64,000 nt of DNA. Source: Pseudomonadaceae bacterium SI-3. GTDB taxonomy: Bacteria > Pseudomonadota > Gammaproteobacteria > Pseudomonadales > Pseudomonadaceae. The DNA lies in assembly GCA_004010935.1 (NCBI GenBank), contig CP026511.1:1922001-1986000 (forward strand), in the 5' to 3' direction. The position numbers and the translations under genes were made by a program. The notes below the pieces were generated by a model that was not told where the DNA came from, ran no database searches, and was given only the letters and a program-made list of their open reading frames with translations. This document shows, in pieces, positions 8,987 to 17,846 of the stretch. Each line of letters begins with the position of its first letter. Positions within the stretch are counted from its first letter, which is position 1.

Positions 8987-9394
8987 TCAGTTGGTTTTAT
9001 CGCGCTCGGCTTTCCACTGCGCGAACTCAGCACGGTCGGCACGCTTGGCCGCCATCTCTTCATGCAGCTCGTCGAACTTTTTCTGCTGTTCCGGCTTGAG
9101 CAAGTCACGCACCTGCTTCTGAGTTTTTTCCTGGTTGGCTTTCAGCTCTTCCTGCATCGCTTTGCGTTGGGCTTCGGGCAGCTTGCTCAGGTACTGTTGG
9201 GTGATCTCGCGATGATTCTTCATCTGTTCACGCATCAGTTGGCGCATCTCGGTCCGTTGCTCCTTGGTCAGATCGAGCTGCTCAAAGGGCGAGTGCTGGC
9301 GGCCATGATGGCGCTGGCCCCCGTCTGGCATGGCCATCGCAATGGTGGGCAGGGTGGAGGCGAACAGTACGGCGATGAGAGTCTTGCGCATCAT
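8987..9394 (-). CDS. Periplasmic Spy/CpxP-like protein between cpxR and cpxA
   Basis: A 135-residue exported protein with a signal peptide at the N-terminus (MMRKTLIAVLFASTLPTIAMA, likely cut after AMA). The rest is helical and highly charged. Two LTxxQ-type motifs are visible (DLTKEQRTEM and LLKPEQQKKF), the hallmark of the CpxP/Spy/Zra fold. Such proteins bind misfolded periplasmic proteins and, as CpxP, restrain CpxA. ATG 9394 has AAGGAG six bases upstream. It sits between the regulator and sensor genes and has a consensus CpxR box about 120 bases upstream. Confidence 0.83.
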   Translation of the reverse strand: MMRKTLIAVLFASTLPTIAMAMPDGGQRHHGRQHSPFEQLDLTKEQRTEMRQLMREQMKNHREITQQYLSKLPEAQRKAMQEELKANQEKTQKQVRDLLKPEQQKKFDELHEEMAAKRADRAEFAQWKAERDKTN

Positions 9395-9513
9395 GAGTTT
9401 CTCCTTGATATGGAAACCGGTTGCCAGTAAAGCGCCTGTCTAGGGCGCCTCAACAGGCTTCGACCGGATGACTTCAGTCTAGGGCGCGCAAGGTCAACGG
9501 CGGTCAGGGCTGG

Positions 9514-9529
9514 GTAAAGGCTCGGTAAA
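9514..9529 (+). promoter_or_regulatory. Candidate CpxR box (GTAAA-N6-GTAAA)
   Basis: Two GTAAA half-sites are separated by six bases, matching the known CpxR consensus GTAAA-N(4-8)-GTAAA. They sit within a direct repeat of GGTAAAGGCT spaced 11 bases apart, and a third GTAAA follows at 9544. The site lies just past the cpxR stop codon and about 120 bases upstream of the cpxP-like start, so it could drive cpxP-cpxA autoactivation. Confidence 0.65.
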
Positions 9530-9534
9530 GGCTA

Positions 9535-10212
9535 TCAGGAGGCGTAAAGGTATCCGCGGCTGCGCAAGGCAACGATGCGCTGACGGCCGTCTGGATGGGG
9601 GCCAAGCTTGCGGCGCAGGTTGCTGACGTGCATGTCCAGGCTGCGGTCGTAGAGAGTGAGTTTTCGGCCGAGCGCCAGCTGCGCCAGGGCCTGCTTTTCC
9701 AGTGGTTCGCCTGGCTGGCTGAGGAGTGCTTCGAGGATGCGTCCTTCAGAGAGTGTGAGGGTGACTTCATGATCGCCGATGCTCGCCACGCCGCGTGCGG
9801 GGCTGTACCAGAGGTCCCCCAGCGCCAGCTGTGTCGGCGTGCTGGCCGGCTGGCTGCGGCGTAGAACGGCCTTTAAGCGAGCGGTCAATTCGCGCGGATC
9901 GCAGGGCTTGGCAAGGTAGTCGTCTGCACCCAGCTCCAAGCCGAGTATGCGGTCTAGCGGCTCGCCGCGGCCGGAAAGCATCAACACCGGCAGGTCAGGA
10001 TGCTCGCTGCGCAGCTGCTTTAGCAGGTCCAGACCGCTGCCGTCAGGCAGCATCACATCGAGCACGACGGCAGCAGGTTGGTGTTCTGCAAGTGCGGCGC
10101 GGGCGCTCTTGCCGTCATGGCACGCGCGGGCAACAAAACCTTCCTGGGCCAGCCAGCTAACCAGCAGCTCGCAGAGCTCCTGGTCGTCGTCTATCAGAAG
10201 CAGTTCGCTCAT
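9535..10212 (-). CDS. cpxR: Response regulator CpxR (OmpR family)
   Basis: A 225-residue transcription factor. The receiver domain has the acidic pocket DDDQE, phosphorylatable Asp in VLDVMLPDGSG, Thr/Ser position MLSGRGE and Lys in YLAKPCDPREL. The C-terminal winged helix ends LDMHVSNLRRKLG and LRSRGYLYAS. ATG 10212 gives the canonical start MSELLLIDDDQ; the long upstream extension in frame looks like non-coding sequence. It heads the cpxR, cpxP-like, cpxA set, with 140 bases between it and the cpxP-like gene. Phosphorylated CpxR activates envelope-stress genes. Confidence 0.9.
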   Translation of the reverse strand: MSELLLIDDDQELCELLVSWLAQEGFVARACHDGKSARAALAEHQPAAVVLDVMLPDGSGLDLLKQLRSEHPDLPVLMLSGRGEPLDRILGLELGADDYLAKPCDPRELTARLKAVLRRSQPASTPTQLALGDLWYSPARGVASIGDHEVTLTLSEGRILEALLSQPGEPLEKQALAQLALGRKLTLYDRSLDMHVSNLRRKLGPHPDGRQRIVALRSRGYLYAS

Positions 10213-10229
10213 GGTTCGCTCGTGTCGAT

Positions 10230-10619
10230 TCAGTTCAGCCATTGCCGGCGACGGCGGCCCCGCGTGGTCAGGACGCCAAGCAGAAAGCCCAGCACGCCAA
10301 CCCCGCCCCCGACCGCGAACCATTGTTGCTGGTCGTTAAGCAGCGGTGGCTGCAGCTGCTTCTGCGCTTGCTCCTGTTCAAGTTGCAAACGCAGGCGCTG
10401 GTTTTCCTGGCGCAGTCTCAACAGCTGGGCCTGGCCCGCCGCACTGGCGGCCGCGTCGAGGTTTTCCTTGAGCGCCTCTCGTTGCTGTAGATTTTCACTC
10501 AGTCGGTGCTCCAGCTCGACCTGCCGTTCGGCGGGCGGATCGATGGGGGCTTCTTGAGCCTGCAGCAAGGGTGTTGCAAGACCTAGAACAAGCAGCAGGG
10601 ACAGCGGACCTTGGCGCAT
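10230..10619 (-). CDS. Exported coiled-coil protein with C-terminal membrane anchor (hypothetical)
   Basis: A 129-residue protein with a signal peptide (MRQGPLSLLLVLGLATPLLQ, likely cut after LQAQ). A long Glu/Gln/Leu-rich coiled coil follows at about residues 32-92, then one transmembrane helix (about 99-118) and an Arg-rich cytoplasmic tail (RGRRRRQW). The layout recalls the C-terminal part of TIGR04211-type SH3 proteins but without the SH3 domain. It lies 17 bases upstream of cpxR on the same strand and may be its transcriptional partner. Function unknown. Confidence 0.7.
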   Translation of the reverse strand: MRQGPLSLLLVLGLATPLLQAQEAPIDPPAERQVELEHRLSENLQQREALKENLDAAASAAGQAQLLRLRQENQRLRLQLEQEQAQKQLQPPLLNDQQQWFAVGGGVGVLGFLLGVLTTRGRRRRQWLN

Positions 10620-10695
10620 CGGAACTCCTTTTTCCTCAACGGTTTTGTCTCTAAGTGGCCATGACGAAACGACGACCTGGAGTCAGCAGATCGAC

Positions 10696-10995
10696 TCAGG
10701 GGTAGACCTGTTTGAAAGGTTTGACGACGACATCACCATAAACGCCCGCCGCTTTGTATGGATCGGCCGCAGCCCATTGTTCAGCCGCGATCAGCGAATC
10801 GAACTCGGCGACAACCAGGCTGCCGGTAAAGCCGGCTGCGCCCGGATCGTTGCTGTCCACCGCCGGGTGCGGGCCAGCCAGCACGAGCCGGCCTTCGCTT
10901 TTGAGCTGGTCGAGACGCGCCAGGTGAGCGGGGCGCGCAGCCAGGCGGTCCTGCAATGAGTCGGGTACATCGGTAGCGATGATGGCGTAGAGCAT
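10696..10995 (-). CDS. yciI: YciI-family protein
   Basis: A 99-residue protein of the YciI family (ferredoxin-like fold). The start MLYAIIATD and the pattern [11 protein letters not shown]...GRLVLAGPH with the conserved His and the Asp of the putative catalytic pair fit the family. The middle [21 protein letters not shown] is also typical. No reaction is established for the single-domain proteins. It is nine bases downstream of yciB, matching the yciB-yciI pairing seen in other proteobacteria. Confidence 0.9.
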   Translation of the reverse strand: MLYAIIATDVPDSLQDRLAARPAHLARLDQLKSEGRLVLAGPHPAVDSNDPGAAGFTGSLVVAEFDSLIAAEQWAAADPYKAAGVYGDVVVKPFKQVYP

Positions 10996-11004
10996 GGTGA
11001 ACTC

Positions 11005-11586
11005 CTATGATTCTTCAGGTTCGGGTTGCATGTGGCGCACCAGATAAAGTGCCTGGCCAGCCATGAACAGTAGCGTCAGACCAAGGCTGCCAAAGACCTT
11101 GAAGTCTACCCAGATCGCGGGATAGACGAATGCAACGAAAAGATTGGCGAAGCCGCAGACGAGAAAGAACAGAATCCAGGCGACATTGAGCTGCGACCAC
11201 TGCGCCGCCGGCAACCGGACCGCGTGGCCCATCATTCGCTGAATCAGCGGCCTGTCACCAAAAAAGTGGCTGGCAAAGAACGCCAGGGCAAATAGCCAGT
11301 TAAGAACGGGCGCTTTCCACTTCAGGATCGTTTCGCTATGCAGCGCCAGCGTCAAACCGCCGAATAGCAGGCAAGCCGCCAACGTGAGCCACTGGTTTTT
11401 TTCAAGCCCGCGCTGATGGACGAACAAGACGCCGTAGATCACGACGGAGCTGGCGATCAGAACGGCCGTTGCGCTGAAAATGCCACCCACACCAAGGCTG
11501 AAGCCGGCGATCTCGACCGTTGTAGGCTCGATTTTGTACGTGATGAAGAACAGCAGTAGCGGAACGAAGTCGATGATTTGTTTCAC
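11005..11586 (-). CDS. yciB: Inner-membrane septation protein A (YciB/IspZ)
   Basis: A 193-residue multi-spanning membrane protein that affects cell-envelope integrity and intracellular septation. It starts at GTG 11586 as [18 protein letters not shown], the family signature, and has five to six hydrophobic helices. The block [20 protein letters not shown] and the segment [13 protein letters not shown] are conserved in YciB. A much longer in-frame opening upstream overlaps the rnm gene on the other strand and is rejected as the start. It is divergent from rnm. Confidence 0.92.
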   Translation of the reverse strand: MKQIIDFVPLLLFFITYKIEPTTVEIAGFSLGVGGIFSATAVLIASSVVIYGVLFVHQRGLEKNQWLTLAACLLFGGLTLALHSETILKWKAPVLNWLFALAFFASHFFGDRPLIQRMMGHAVRLPAAQWSQLNVAWILFFLVCGFANLFVAFVYPAIWVDFKVFGSLGLTLLFMAGQALYLVRHMQPEPEES

Positions 11587-11766
11587 GAGGCGCGCCAGAG
11601 GGCAGATGTGCCCGGCATAATAACAAACCGCGCTTTTGGCGGAACGCTGTCCGCCTGCCGTTTCCACGACATTGCGCAAGCTTTGGCAAACTGGACGACG
11701 GCACGAGCGCTGGCGCTGGCGGTCACACGCTGTGAGCTGCCAAGCCCCCTGGAGAATCTGTCCCGA

Positions 11767-12633
11767 ATGATTGTTGATCTGCATTGCCACAGCACCGCCT
11801 CTGACGGTGTGCTCGCGCCTGATGTACTGGTGCAGCGCGCCCATGCGCGTGGAATCGAGCTGCTTGCTCTGACCGATCACGATACCCTCGAAGGTCTCGA
11901 TGATGCTCGCGCTACGGCTGATTCGCTTGGCGTCCGGCTGGTCAACGGCATCGAACTGTCCTGTGTCTGGAGCGGCGCCACTATCCATGTGCTTGGCTAT
12001 GCGTTTCGCCGTGATGCAGTTGCATTGCAGCAAGCCATTGCCGATTTGCACGCCGGTCGCTGGCAGCGTGCCGAGACGATCGCGCAGCGCCTGGAGGCCA
12101 AGGGCATGCCGGGTGCGCTGGAAGGCGCGCGGGCAATCCAGCAAGAGCTGGGGGACAGTGAGAATGCTCCTGCGCGCCCGCATTTTGCAGACTATCTGGT
12201 GCGAGCCGGTCATGTTCGCGACCGTGCCGAGGCATTCCGCAAGTGGCTCGGCTCGGGCAAGTTGGGTGATGTGAAGCAGCATTGGCCGACGCTTGAGCAA
12301 ACCGTCAGTACGCTGCGGGACGCTGGTGCCTGGATCAGTTTGGCGCATCCCTGGCAGTACGATTTCACGCGCAGCAAACGGCGCCGGCTGGTGAGTGAGT
12401 TCGCCCAGGCTGGTGGCCATGCGCTGGAAGTGGTTAACGGCATGCAGCCGTTGGAACAGGTCGGGGGATTGTCGATTCTGGCCCGTGAGTTCGGCCTGAT
12501 GGCCAGTATCGGCAGCGATTTTCACGCGCCGGGCGACTGGTCGGAGTTGGGCATGTATCGAGCCCTGCCTGACGACCTCAGGCCGCTATGGAGGTCTTTC
12601 GATCATGAGCCCGGCGAGGCTATGGCCCGCTGA
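11767..12633 (+). CDS. rnm: PHP-domain 5'-3' exoribonuclease / 3',5'-nucleotide bisphosphate phosphatase (RNase AM, YciV)
   Basis: A 288-residue PHP metal-dependent hydrolase. The four PHP motifs are visible: [27 protein letters not shown] with a following His in TIHVLGYAF, and SLAHPW and [11 protein letters not shown] near the C-terminus. E. coli YciV matures the 5' end of 5S and other rRNAs and hydrolyses pAp. ATG 11767 opens directly into the first motif. The gene is followed 13 bases later by yciO, as in many gammaproteobacteria, and is divergent from yciB. Confidence 0.9.
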   Translation: MIVDLHCHSTASDGVLAPDVLVQRAHARGIELLALTDHDTLEGLDDARATADSLGVRLVNGIELSCVWSGATIHVLGYAFRRDAVALQQAIADLHAGRWQRAETIAQRLEAKGMPGALEGARAIQQELGDSENAPARPHFADYLVRAGHVRDRAEAFRKWLGSGKLGDVKQHWPTLEQTVSTLRDAGAWISLAHPWQYDFTRSKRRRLVSEFAQAGGHALEVVNGMQPLEQVGGLSILAREFGLMASIGSDFHAPGDWSELGMYRALPDDLRPLWRSFDHEPGEAMAR

Positions 12634-12646
12634 ACATGGAGTTTTC

Positions 12647-13270
12647 ATGAGCCAGTTTTTTCAAATACACCCGGAAAATCCACAGGTCAGGCTAATTAAG
12701 CAGGCCGTGGAGATCATTCGCAGCGGCGGCGTGGTGGTTTACCCCACCGACTCTTCTTACGCTGTGGGCTGCTCGATGGGAAACAAGACCGGCATCGAGC
12801 GCATTCGTCGCCTGCGTCAGTTGGACGACAAGCATAACTTCACGCTGGTCTGTCGCGACCTGTCCCAGCTCGGATTGTTCGCAAAGGTCGATACCGCTGC
12901 TTTCCGTCTGCTCAAGACGCATCTGCCAGGACCATACACCATCATTCTCAGCGCTACTCGGGAAGTGCCGCGAATGCTGTTGCACCCAAAGCGCCGTACC
13001 ATCGGCCTGCGCGTGCCTGCCCAGCCGATTGCGCAGGCATTGCTCGCCGAGCTGGGTGAGCCATTGATGAGCGTCAGCCTGATACTGCCCGGCGAGACCG
13101 AGCCGATGAGCGATCCTTACGAAATGCGGGATGCGCTGGAGCATCAGGTAGACCTGATCATTGACGGCGGTTACGGTGGCGTCGAAGCGTCGACTGTGAT
13201 CAGTCTGGTGGATGGCGACCCGGAAGTTGTGCGGGTCGGCTGCGGCGATCCCGCACCGTTCGCCGGCTGA
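12647..13270 (+). CDS. yciO: YciO (Sua5/YciO/YrdC family)
   Basis: A 207-residue protein of the Sua5/YciO/YrdC fold. The N-terminal block AVEIIRSGGVVVYPTDSSYAVG, LKTHLPGPYTIIL and the segment RTIGLRVPAQP are typical, and the DSSYAVGCSMGNK region follows YciO rather than TsaC. YciO is related to the tRNA threonylcarbamoyl-AMP synthase, but its own role is poorly defined. It lies between rnm and trpS on the same strand. The longer opening upstream overlaps the rnm end and is not used. Confidence 0.88.
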   Translation: MSQFFQIHPENPQVRLIKQAVEIIRSGGVVVYPTDSSYAVGCSMGNKTGIERIRRLRQLDDKHNFTLVCRDLSQLGLFAKVDTAAFRLLKTHLPGPYTIILSATREVPRMLLHPKRRTIGLRVPAQPIAQALLAELGEPLMSVSLILPGETEPMSDPYEMRDALEHQVDLIIDGGYGGVEASTVISLVDGDPEVVRVGCGDPAPFAG

Positions 13271-13306
13271 ACCGTCGTCTTTCTCAAACCCACGAAGGAA
13301 ACCCTT

Positions 13307-14521
13307 TTGAGCTCCATGGATTCGCAGCGACGTGTAGTCTCCGGAATGCGGCCTAATGGCCGTCTCCACCTTGGCCACTACCACGGCGTGCTGAAGAGCT
13401 GGGTCAGGATGCAGCACGAGTACCAGTGCTTTTTCTGCATCGTTGACTGGCACGCACTGACCACCGACTACGCAGCGGGTGCAGATGTCGCCCGCAACGT
13501 CCATGAGATGGCGGTCGACTGGCTGGCAGCCGGCGTCAGCCCGAGTTCTGCCACTTTATTTGTCCAGTCCCAGGTACCTGAACATGCCGAGTTGCACCTG
13601 CTGCTTTCGATGATCTGCCCGTTGGCCTGGCTGGAGCGCGTGCCGTCGTACAAGGAGCTGCAGCTCGATTCGGAACATAAGGACCTCGGCACTTACGGTT
13701 TTCTCGGTTATCCGTTGTTGCAGGCCGCCGATATCCTGGCTTACCGCGCTGGTGTCGTACCGGTTGGCGCCGATCAGTTGCCGCATATCGAATTCGCTCG
13801 CGACGTCGCCAGGCGCTTCAATCACCTGTATGGCAGCGAAGAGGATTTCGCGGTTAAGGCCGAAGCGGCAATACGCAAGCTCGGCAAAAAAAGCTCCAAG
13901 CTGTACGCCAGCTTGCGTAAGAGCTACCAAGAGCAGGGCGACCTCGAGGCGCTGAACACGGCCCGTGCGTTACTAAAGGATCAGCAGACCATTACCATCG
14001 GCGACCAGGAACGCCTGTTCGGCTATCTGGAGGGCAGCGGCAGGCTGCTGTTGCCTGAGCCGCAGGCTCTGCTGAGCGACTCTCCCAGGGTGTCGGGGCT
14101 CGATGGTGGCAAGATGGCCAAGTCCGCCAGCAATTCCATCTTTCTGCGCGACACGCCGGACGAGATCGAAGAAAAGATCAAGCGTATGCCGACCGATCCG
14201 GCACGTGTTCACCGCCATGATCCGGGTGAGCCGACGCGTTGCCCGGTGTGGCAGATGCACCAGGCTCATTCGACCGAAGACGTTTGTCAGTGGGCGGAGC
14301 AGGGCTGCCGCACCGCTGGAATCGGCTGCCTCGAGTGCAAGGCGCCACTCATCGATGCGATCAAGCTCGAATTAGCACCACTGCAGGAGCGCGCCCATGA
14401 CTATGAGTCGAACCCGGATCTGGTGCGCAGCATATTGGCTGAGGGCGCTGAGCAGGCCCGTGACGAAGCACGCGAAACGCTGGTCGTCGTGCGTCAGGCC
14501 ATGGGTCTGAATTACCGCTAG
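13307..14521 (+). CDS. trpS: Tryptophanyl-tRNA synthetase
   Basis: A class I aminoacyl-tRNA synthetase that charges tRNA-Trp. The HIGH motif is GRLHLGHYHG and the KMSKS motif is GKMAKSASNSI. The YPLLQAADIL and VPVGADQLPHIEFARD segments bind tryptophan and ATP. At 404 residues it is longer than the roughly 330-residue E. coli enzyme, as in other pseudomonads; the additional sequence lies before KMSKS. TTG 13307 has AGGAA seven bases upstream, whereas ATG 13316 would be 16 away, so TTG is preferred. Confidence 0.93.
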   Translation: MSSMDSQRRVVSGMRPNGRLHLGHYHGVLKSWVRMQHEYQCFFCIVDWHALTTDYAAGADVARNVHEMAVDWLAAGVSPSSATLFVQSQVPEHAELHLLLSMICPLAWLERVPSYKELQLDSEHKDLGTYGFLGYPLLQAADILAYRAGVVPVGADQLPHIEFARDVARRFNHLYGSEEDFAVKAEAAIRKLGKKSSKLYASLRKSYQEQGDLEALNTARALLKDQQTITIGDQERLFGYLEGSGRLLLPEPQALLSDSPRVSGLDGGKMAKSASNSIFLRDTPDEIEEKIKRMPTDPARVHRHDPGEPTRCPVWQMHQAHSTEDVCQWAEQGCRTAGIGCLECKAPLIDAIKLELAPLQERAHDYESNPDLVRSILAEGAEQARDEARETLVVVRQAMGLNYR

Positions 14522-14590
14522 AGCCATCGGTCAGCGTACAGCCTGCTGAGGCAGTTGCCGCTTCCACTATTTGTTCGTTTCGGAGAGAGC

Positions 14591-15451
14591 ATGCAGGACA
14601 CCCAGGCCGAGGCGATCGTCAAGGCGCCCGGCGAGCAGCTGCGGCTGGCGCTTGTCTACGGCGAGGCTTTCAACAATCTGCCGCAGGATCTGTATATCCC
14701 GCCAGATGCATTGGAGGTATTCCTCGAGGCGTTCGAGGGGCCGCTGGATTTGCTGCTCTATCTGATCCGCAAACAGAACATCGACATTCTTGATATTCCA
14801 GTCGCGGAAATTACCCGCCAATACATGGGGTATGTCGAGTTGATGAAGGCCGTGCGCCTTGAACTGGCGGCCGAATATCTGGTGATGGCGGCCATGCTGG
14901 CTGAGATCAAGTCGCTCATGTTGCTGCCGCGCTCAGCAGAGGTGGAGGAAGAGGAACTCGACCCGCGCGCCGAGCTCATCCGCCGGCTGCAGGAATACGA
15001 GCGGTTCAAGGCGGCGTCGGAAGATCTCGACCAGCTCCCGCGGGTGGGGCGTGACCTGCATGTACCGAAACTCGACGCGCCCGAAGCTCGGGCCCGCAAG
15101 CTGCTGCCCCAGGTCAGTCTGGAAGAGCTGTTGATCTCCATGGCCGAGGTCTTGCGACGTGCCGACATGTTCGAAAGCCATCAGGTCACGCGTGAGACGC
15201 TGTCGACTCGCGAGCGCATGAGCGATGTGCTCGAACGTCTCAAGGGCGGGGGCTTTGTCCCTTTCGTCGCACTGTTCACCGCTGAGGAGGGCCGTCTGGG
15301 TGTGGTGGTCACCTTCATGGCGGTGCTTGAGCTGATCAAGGAGTCGTTAGTGGAGCTGGTGCAGAACGAGCCCTTCGCGGCGATTCATGTCAGGGCACGC
15401 AGCGATGAGCCCTCGTTACACCAGGAAGAGCCAGGGGAGCCAAGCCTGTGA
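14591..15451 (+). CDS. scpA: Segregation and condensation protein A
   Basis: The kleisin subunit of the Smc-ScpAB condensin, 286 residues. The N-terminal kleisin signature FEGPLDLLLYLIRKQNIDILDIP and the EYLVMAAMLAEIKSLMLLP helix bind the Smc neck. The C-terminal winged helix ends at VELVQNEPFAAIHV. ATG 14591 follows GGAGAG closely. The stop overlaps the scpB start in a GTGA. Smc is not in this window. Pseudomonads also carry MukBEF/MksB systems, so the partner should be checked. Confidence 0.93.
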   Translation: MQDTQAEAIVKAPGEQLRLALVYGEAFNNLPQDLYIPPDALEVFLEAFEGPLDLLLYLIRKQNIDILDIPVAEITRQYMGYVELMKAVRLELAAEYLVMAAMLAEIKSLMLLPRSAEVEEEELDPRAELIRRLQEYERFKAASEDLDQLPRVGRDLHVPKLDAPEARARKLLPQVSLEELLISMAEVLRRADMFESHQVTRETLSTRERMSDVLERLKGGGFVPFVALFTAEEGRLGVVVTFMAVLELIKESLVELVQNEPFAAIHVRARSDEPSLHQEEPGEPSL

Positions 15452-16218
15452 ATCTATCCGATCCCAAGGATCTCGCATCACTGCTCGAAGCCTTGTTGCT
15501 GGCATCCGGCAAGCCGATGTCGGTTGAGCGAATGGCCGAGCTGTTCGACGAAATCGAGCGGCCGACGCCAGCCTTGCTGCGCAAGGCCCTTGAGGTGCTG
15601 GATAAATCCTGCAAAGGCCGAGCGTTCGAGCTGAAAGAGGTCGCCAGTGGCTATCGCCTGCAGGTGCGCGAGCGCTTTTCGCCTTGGGTGGGCCGGCTCT
15701 GGGAGGAACGGCCGCAGCGCTATTCACGGGCTTTGTTGGAGACGCTGGTTCTGATTGCCTATCGACAGCCAATTACGCGCGGCGAGATCGAGGACATCCG
15801 CGGAGTGGCGGTCAACAGCCAGATCGTCAAGACGTTGTTGGAGCGCGAGTGGGTGCGGGTGGTTGGTCATCGCGAGGTGCCAGGGCGGCCAGCCATGTTC
15901 GCCACCACCAAGCAGTTCCTCGACCATTTCAACTTGAAGAACCTTGATGAGCTGCCGCCGCTGGCAGTGTTGCGTGAGATGGAGCCCGAACCCCAGCCAA
16001 TCGATGTTGAGGACGCGCCGGTGCCGGCGGCGCTGCAGGCTCGCGCCGATCTCGAGCAGGATCTAGAGGCGCCGCGTGAACACACCAGTTTCCGTAGTCT
16101 TCTGGCCGAGCTGGATAGCATGGAAACCGGTTTGAAAACCGATTTTGACGACCTGCGTGACGAAGCTGGGCGTGAGGAGGATCAACCCGTTTCGGACGAA
16201 GACCGCCGCGACTACTGA
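15448..16218 (+). CDS. scpB: Segregation and condensation protein B
   Basis: Winged-helix dimer partner of ScpA, 256 residues, starting at GTG 15448 inside the scpA stop (GTGA overlap, translational coupling). Conserved blocks: LEALLLASGKPMSVERMAEL at the start, RYSRALLETLVLIAYRQPIT, RGVAVNSQIVKTLLEREWV and GHREVPGRPAMFATTKQFLD. The last 60 residues are acidic, ending DEDRRDY, a low-complexity tail seen in pseudomonad ScpB. It converges with mgsA, whose end overlaps the scpB end by seven bases. Confidence 0.93.
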   Translation: MNLSDPKDLASLLEALLLASGKPMSVERMAELFDEIERPTPALLRKALEVLDKSCKGRAFELKEVASGYRLQVRERFSPWVGRLWEERPQRYSRALLETLVLIAYRQPITRGEIEDIRGVAVNSQIVKTLLEREWVRVVGHREVPGRPAMFATTKQFLDHFNLKNLDELPPLAVLREMEPEPQPIDVEDAPVPAALQARADLEQDLEAPREHTSFRSLLAELDSMETGLKTDFDDLRDEAGREEDQPVSDEDRRDY

Positions 16219-16688
16219 TCCGCTGTTTGGCGGTCTGCCAGGTAACTGGCGTAGTTCGGAATGCTCAGCGTATGCGCCTGGTCCAGCAGCGGGCTGGATA
16301 GCAGGTAGTCAGCGCTACTTTCGTTAGCTGCCAGTGGAATGTTCCACACTGCTGCGACCCGGAGAAGCGCCTTTACATCCGGGTCATGGGGTTGTGGCTC
16401 GAAGGGGTCCCAGAAGAACACCAACATGTCGATCCGGCGCTCAGCAATACGTGCGCCAATCTGCTGATCCCCGCCCAGCGGGCCGCTGATCATGCACTCG
16501 ACCGGCAACCCCAGCCGCCGCCCGAGCAGTAGTCCCGTGGTGCCGGTCGCCAGCAGCTCATGTTTCTCCAGCTGAGGTTTTTGCCGATCTGCCCAATCCA
16601 GCAGGCGCTCCTTGCAGTGATCGTGCGCGACCAGTGCGATACGTTTACGGGCCGGGAGTGTCGCGCTCACGAAATCGATGCGGTTCAT
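16212..16688 (-). CDS. mgsA: Methylglyoxal synthase
   Basis: Converts dihydroxyacetone phosphate to methylglyoxal and phosphate in the cytoplasm, a bypass of lower glycolysis. At 158 residues it has family length. Catalytic motifs: RIALVAHDHCK (His and Lys), LATGTTG, SGPLGGDQQIG (Gly-Asp catalytic acid), and VFFWDPFEPQPHDPDV. The start ATG 16688 has AGGAAG five bases upstream. It lies directly downstream of gapA on the same strand, 34 bases away, so methylglyoxal formation may be co-expressed with GAPDH under HexR control. Confidence 0.93.
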   Translation of the reverse strand: MNRIDFVSATLPARKRIALVAHDHCKERLLDWADRQKPQLEKHELLATGTTGLLLGRRLGLPVECMISGPLGGDQQIGARIAERRIDMLVFFWDPFEPQPHDPDVKALLRVAAVWNIPLAANESSADYLLSSPLLDQAHTLSIPNYASYLADRQTADQ

Positions 16689-16722
16689 GTTCTTCCTTGG
16701 TCGCTGGGATGGGCTGATGCCG

Positions 16723-17724
16723 TTATGACGCTTCGTGAAGAGCGCGGCAAGTATCGAGCATCCGATTGGAAAAACCCCACTCGTTGTCATACCAGGCCAT
16801 CACTTTCAGCAAGCGTCCGCTAACCTTGGTGTGGTTGGTGTCGAAGATCGAAGACATCGGGTTGTGGTTGAAGTCGCACGAGACCAAGGGAAGCGAGTTG
16901 CAGGCCAGTATGGGTGATTGCTGGCTGGCGTCGAGCATCAATGCGTTGACTTCCTCGGCGGTCGTCTCGCGGCTCAACTCCAGGGTCAGGTCGACCAGCG
17001 AGACGTTGATCACCGGAACGCGCACGGCCATGCCGGTCAGCTTGCCGGCCAGTTCCGGCAGCACCAGGCCTACCGCTTCGGCGGCGCCGGTCTTGGTCGG
17101 AATCATCGACTGGGTCGCCGAACGTGCCCGGAACGGGTCGCTGTGATAGACGTCCGAGAGGTTCTGGTCATTGGTGTAGGCATGGATGGTGGTCATCAGG
17201 CCGTGTTCGATGCCGTATTCGCGTGACAGGATCTGTGCAACCGGCGCCAGGCAATTGGTCGTGCATGACGCGTTGGAGATGATCTGGTGCGATTGGCGCA
17301 GCGTGTCGTGGTTGACGCCATAGACGATGGTGGCGTCAACGCCGGATGCCGGGGCAGAAATAATGACCTTGCCAGCACCGGCCTGAAGGTGCGCGCTGGC
17401 TTTTTCACGGGAGGTGAACAGCCCGGTACACTCAAAGACCACATCGACATTGTGCTGGCGCCACGGCAGCTCGGCAGGGTTGCGGATCGCCGTGACGGCA
17501 ATCGGGTCGCCGTTGACCCACAGCTGGTCGTCTGACACCTCGACTTTTGCGTCGAAATGGCCATGGACGCTGTCGAACTGCAACAGGTGGGCGTTCATCG
17601 CCGGGCTGCCGAGGTCGTTGATCGCCACGACCTGCAGATGCTCGCGATAGCTCTGGCTGTACAGAGCACGAAGGACGTTGCGTCCGATACGGCCGAAGCC
17701 GTTGATGGCGATGCGAATAGTCAT
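16723..17724 (-). CDS. gapA: Glyceraldehyde-3-phosphate dehydrogenase, type I
   Basis: Oxidises glyceraldehyde 3-phosphate with NAD+ and phosphate in the route downstream of KDPG aldolase. The 333-residue product has the Rossmann start [18 protein letters not shown], catalytic Cys in [12 protein letters not shown], phosphate-site residues in HAYTNDQ, and ends [13 protein letters not shown]. It is divergent from edd; the shared intergenic region carries a perfect HexR operator, so gapA is expected to be released from repression together with edd during growth on glucose. Confidence 0.96.
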   Translation of the reverse strand: MTIRIAINGFGRIGRNVLRALYSQSYREHLQVVAINDLGSPAMNAHLLQFDSVHGHFDAKVEVSDDQLWVNGDPIAVTAIRNPAELPWRQHNVDVVFECTGLFTSREKASAHLQAGAGKVIISAPASGVDATIVYGVNHDTLRQSHQIISNASCTTNCLAPVAQILSREYGIEHGLMTTIHAYTNDQNLSDVYHSDPFRARSATQSMIPTKTGAAEAVGLVLPELAGKLTGMAVRVPVINVSLVDLTLELSRETTAEEVNALMLDASQQSPILACNSLPLVSCDFNHNPMSSIFDTNHTKVSGRLLKVMAWYDNEWGFSNRMLDTCRALHEAS

Positions 17725-17746
17725 AAGAGGTCCTGGGCGGAATTTG

Positions 17747-17761
17747 TTGTAGGAATTACAA
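17747..17761. promoter_or_regulatory. HexR operator between gapA and edd
   Basis: Perfect TTGT-N7-ACAA inverted repeat, the published Pseudomonas HexR consensus (TTGT-N7/8-ACAA). It is placed 22 bases upstream of gapA and about 85 bases upstream of edd. HexR bound here should repress both genes until KDPG accumulates. The operator at hexR-zwf has the same geometry. Confidence 0.85.
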
Positions 17762-17846
17762 GATTATTCCTGTCAAAATAGAAATCAAGCCCAAATCCAT
17801 GTTGTTTTGTTGGTAAAACTACAGATTCATGAGCAGGAGTGATGGC

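Noticed and set aside
11587..12525. Upstream extension of yciB on the minus strand
   Set aside because: It lies opposite the rnm gene and has no family match; the GTG at 11586 gives the YciB family start.
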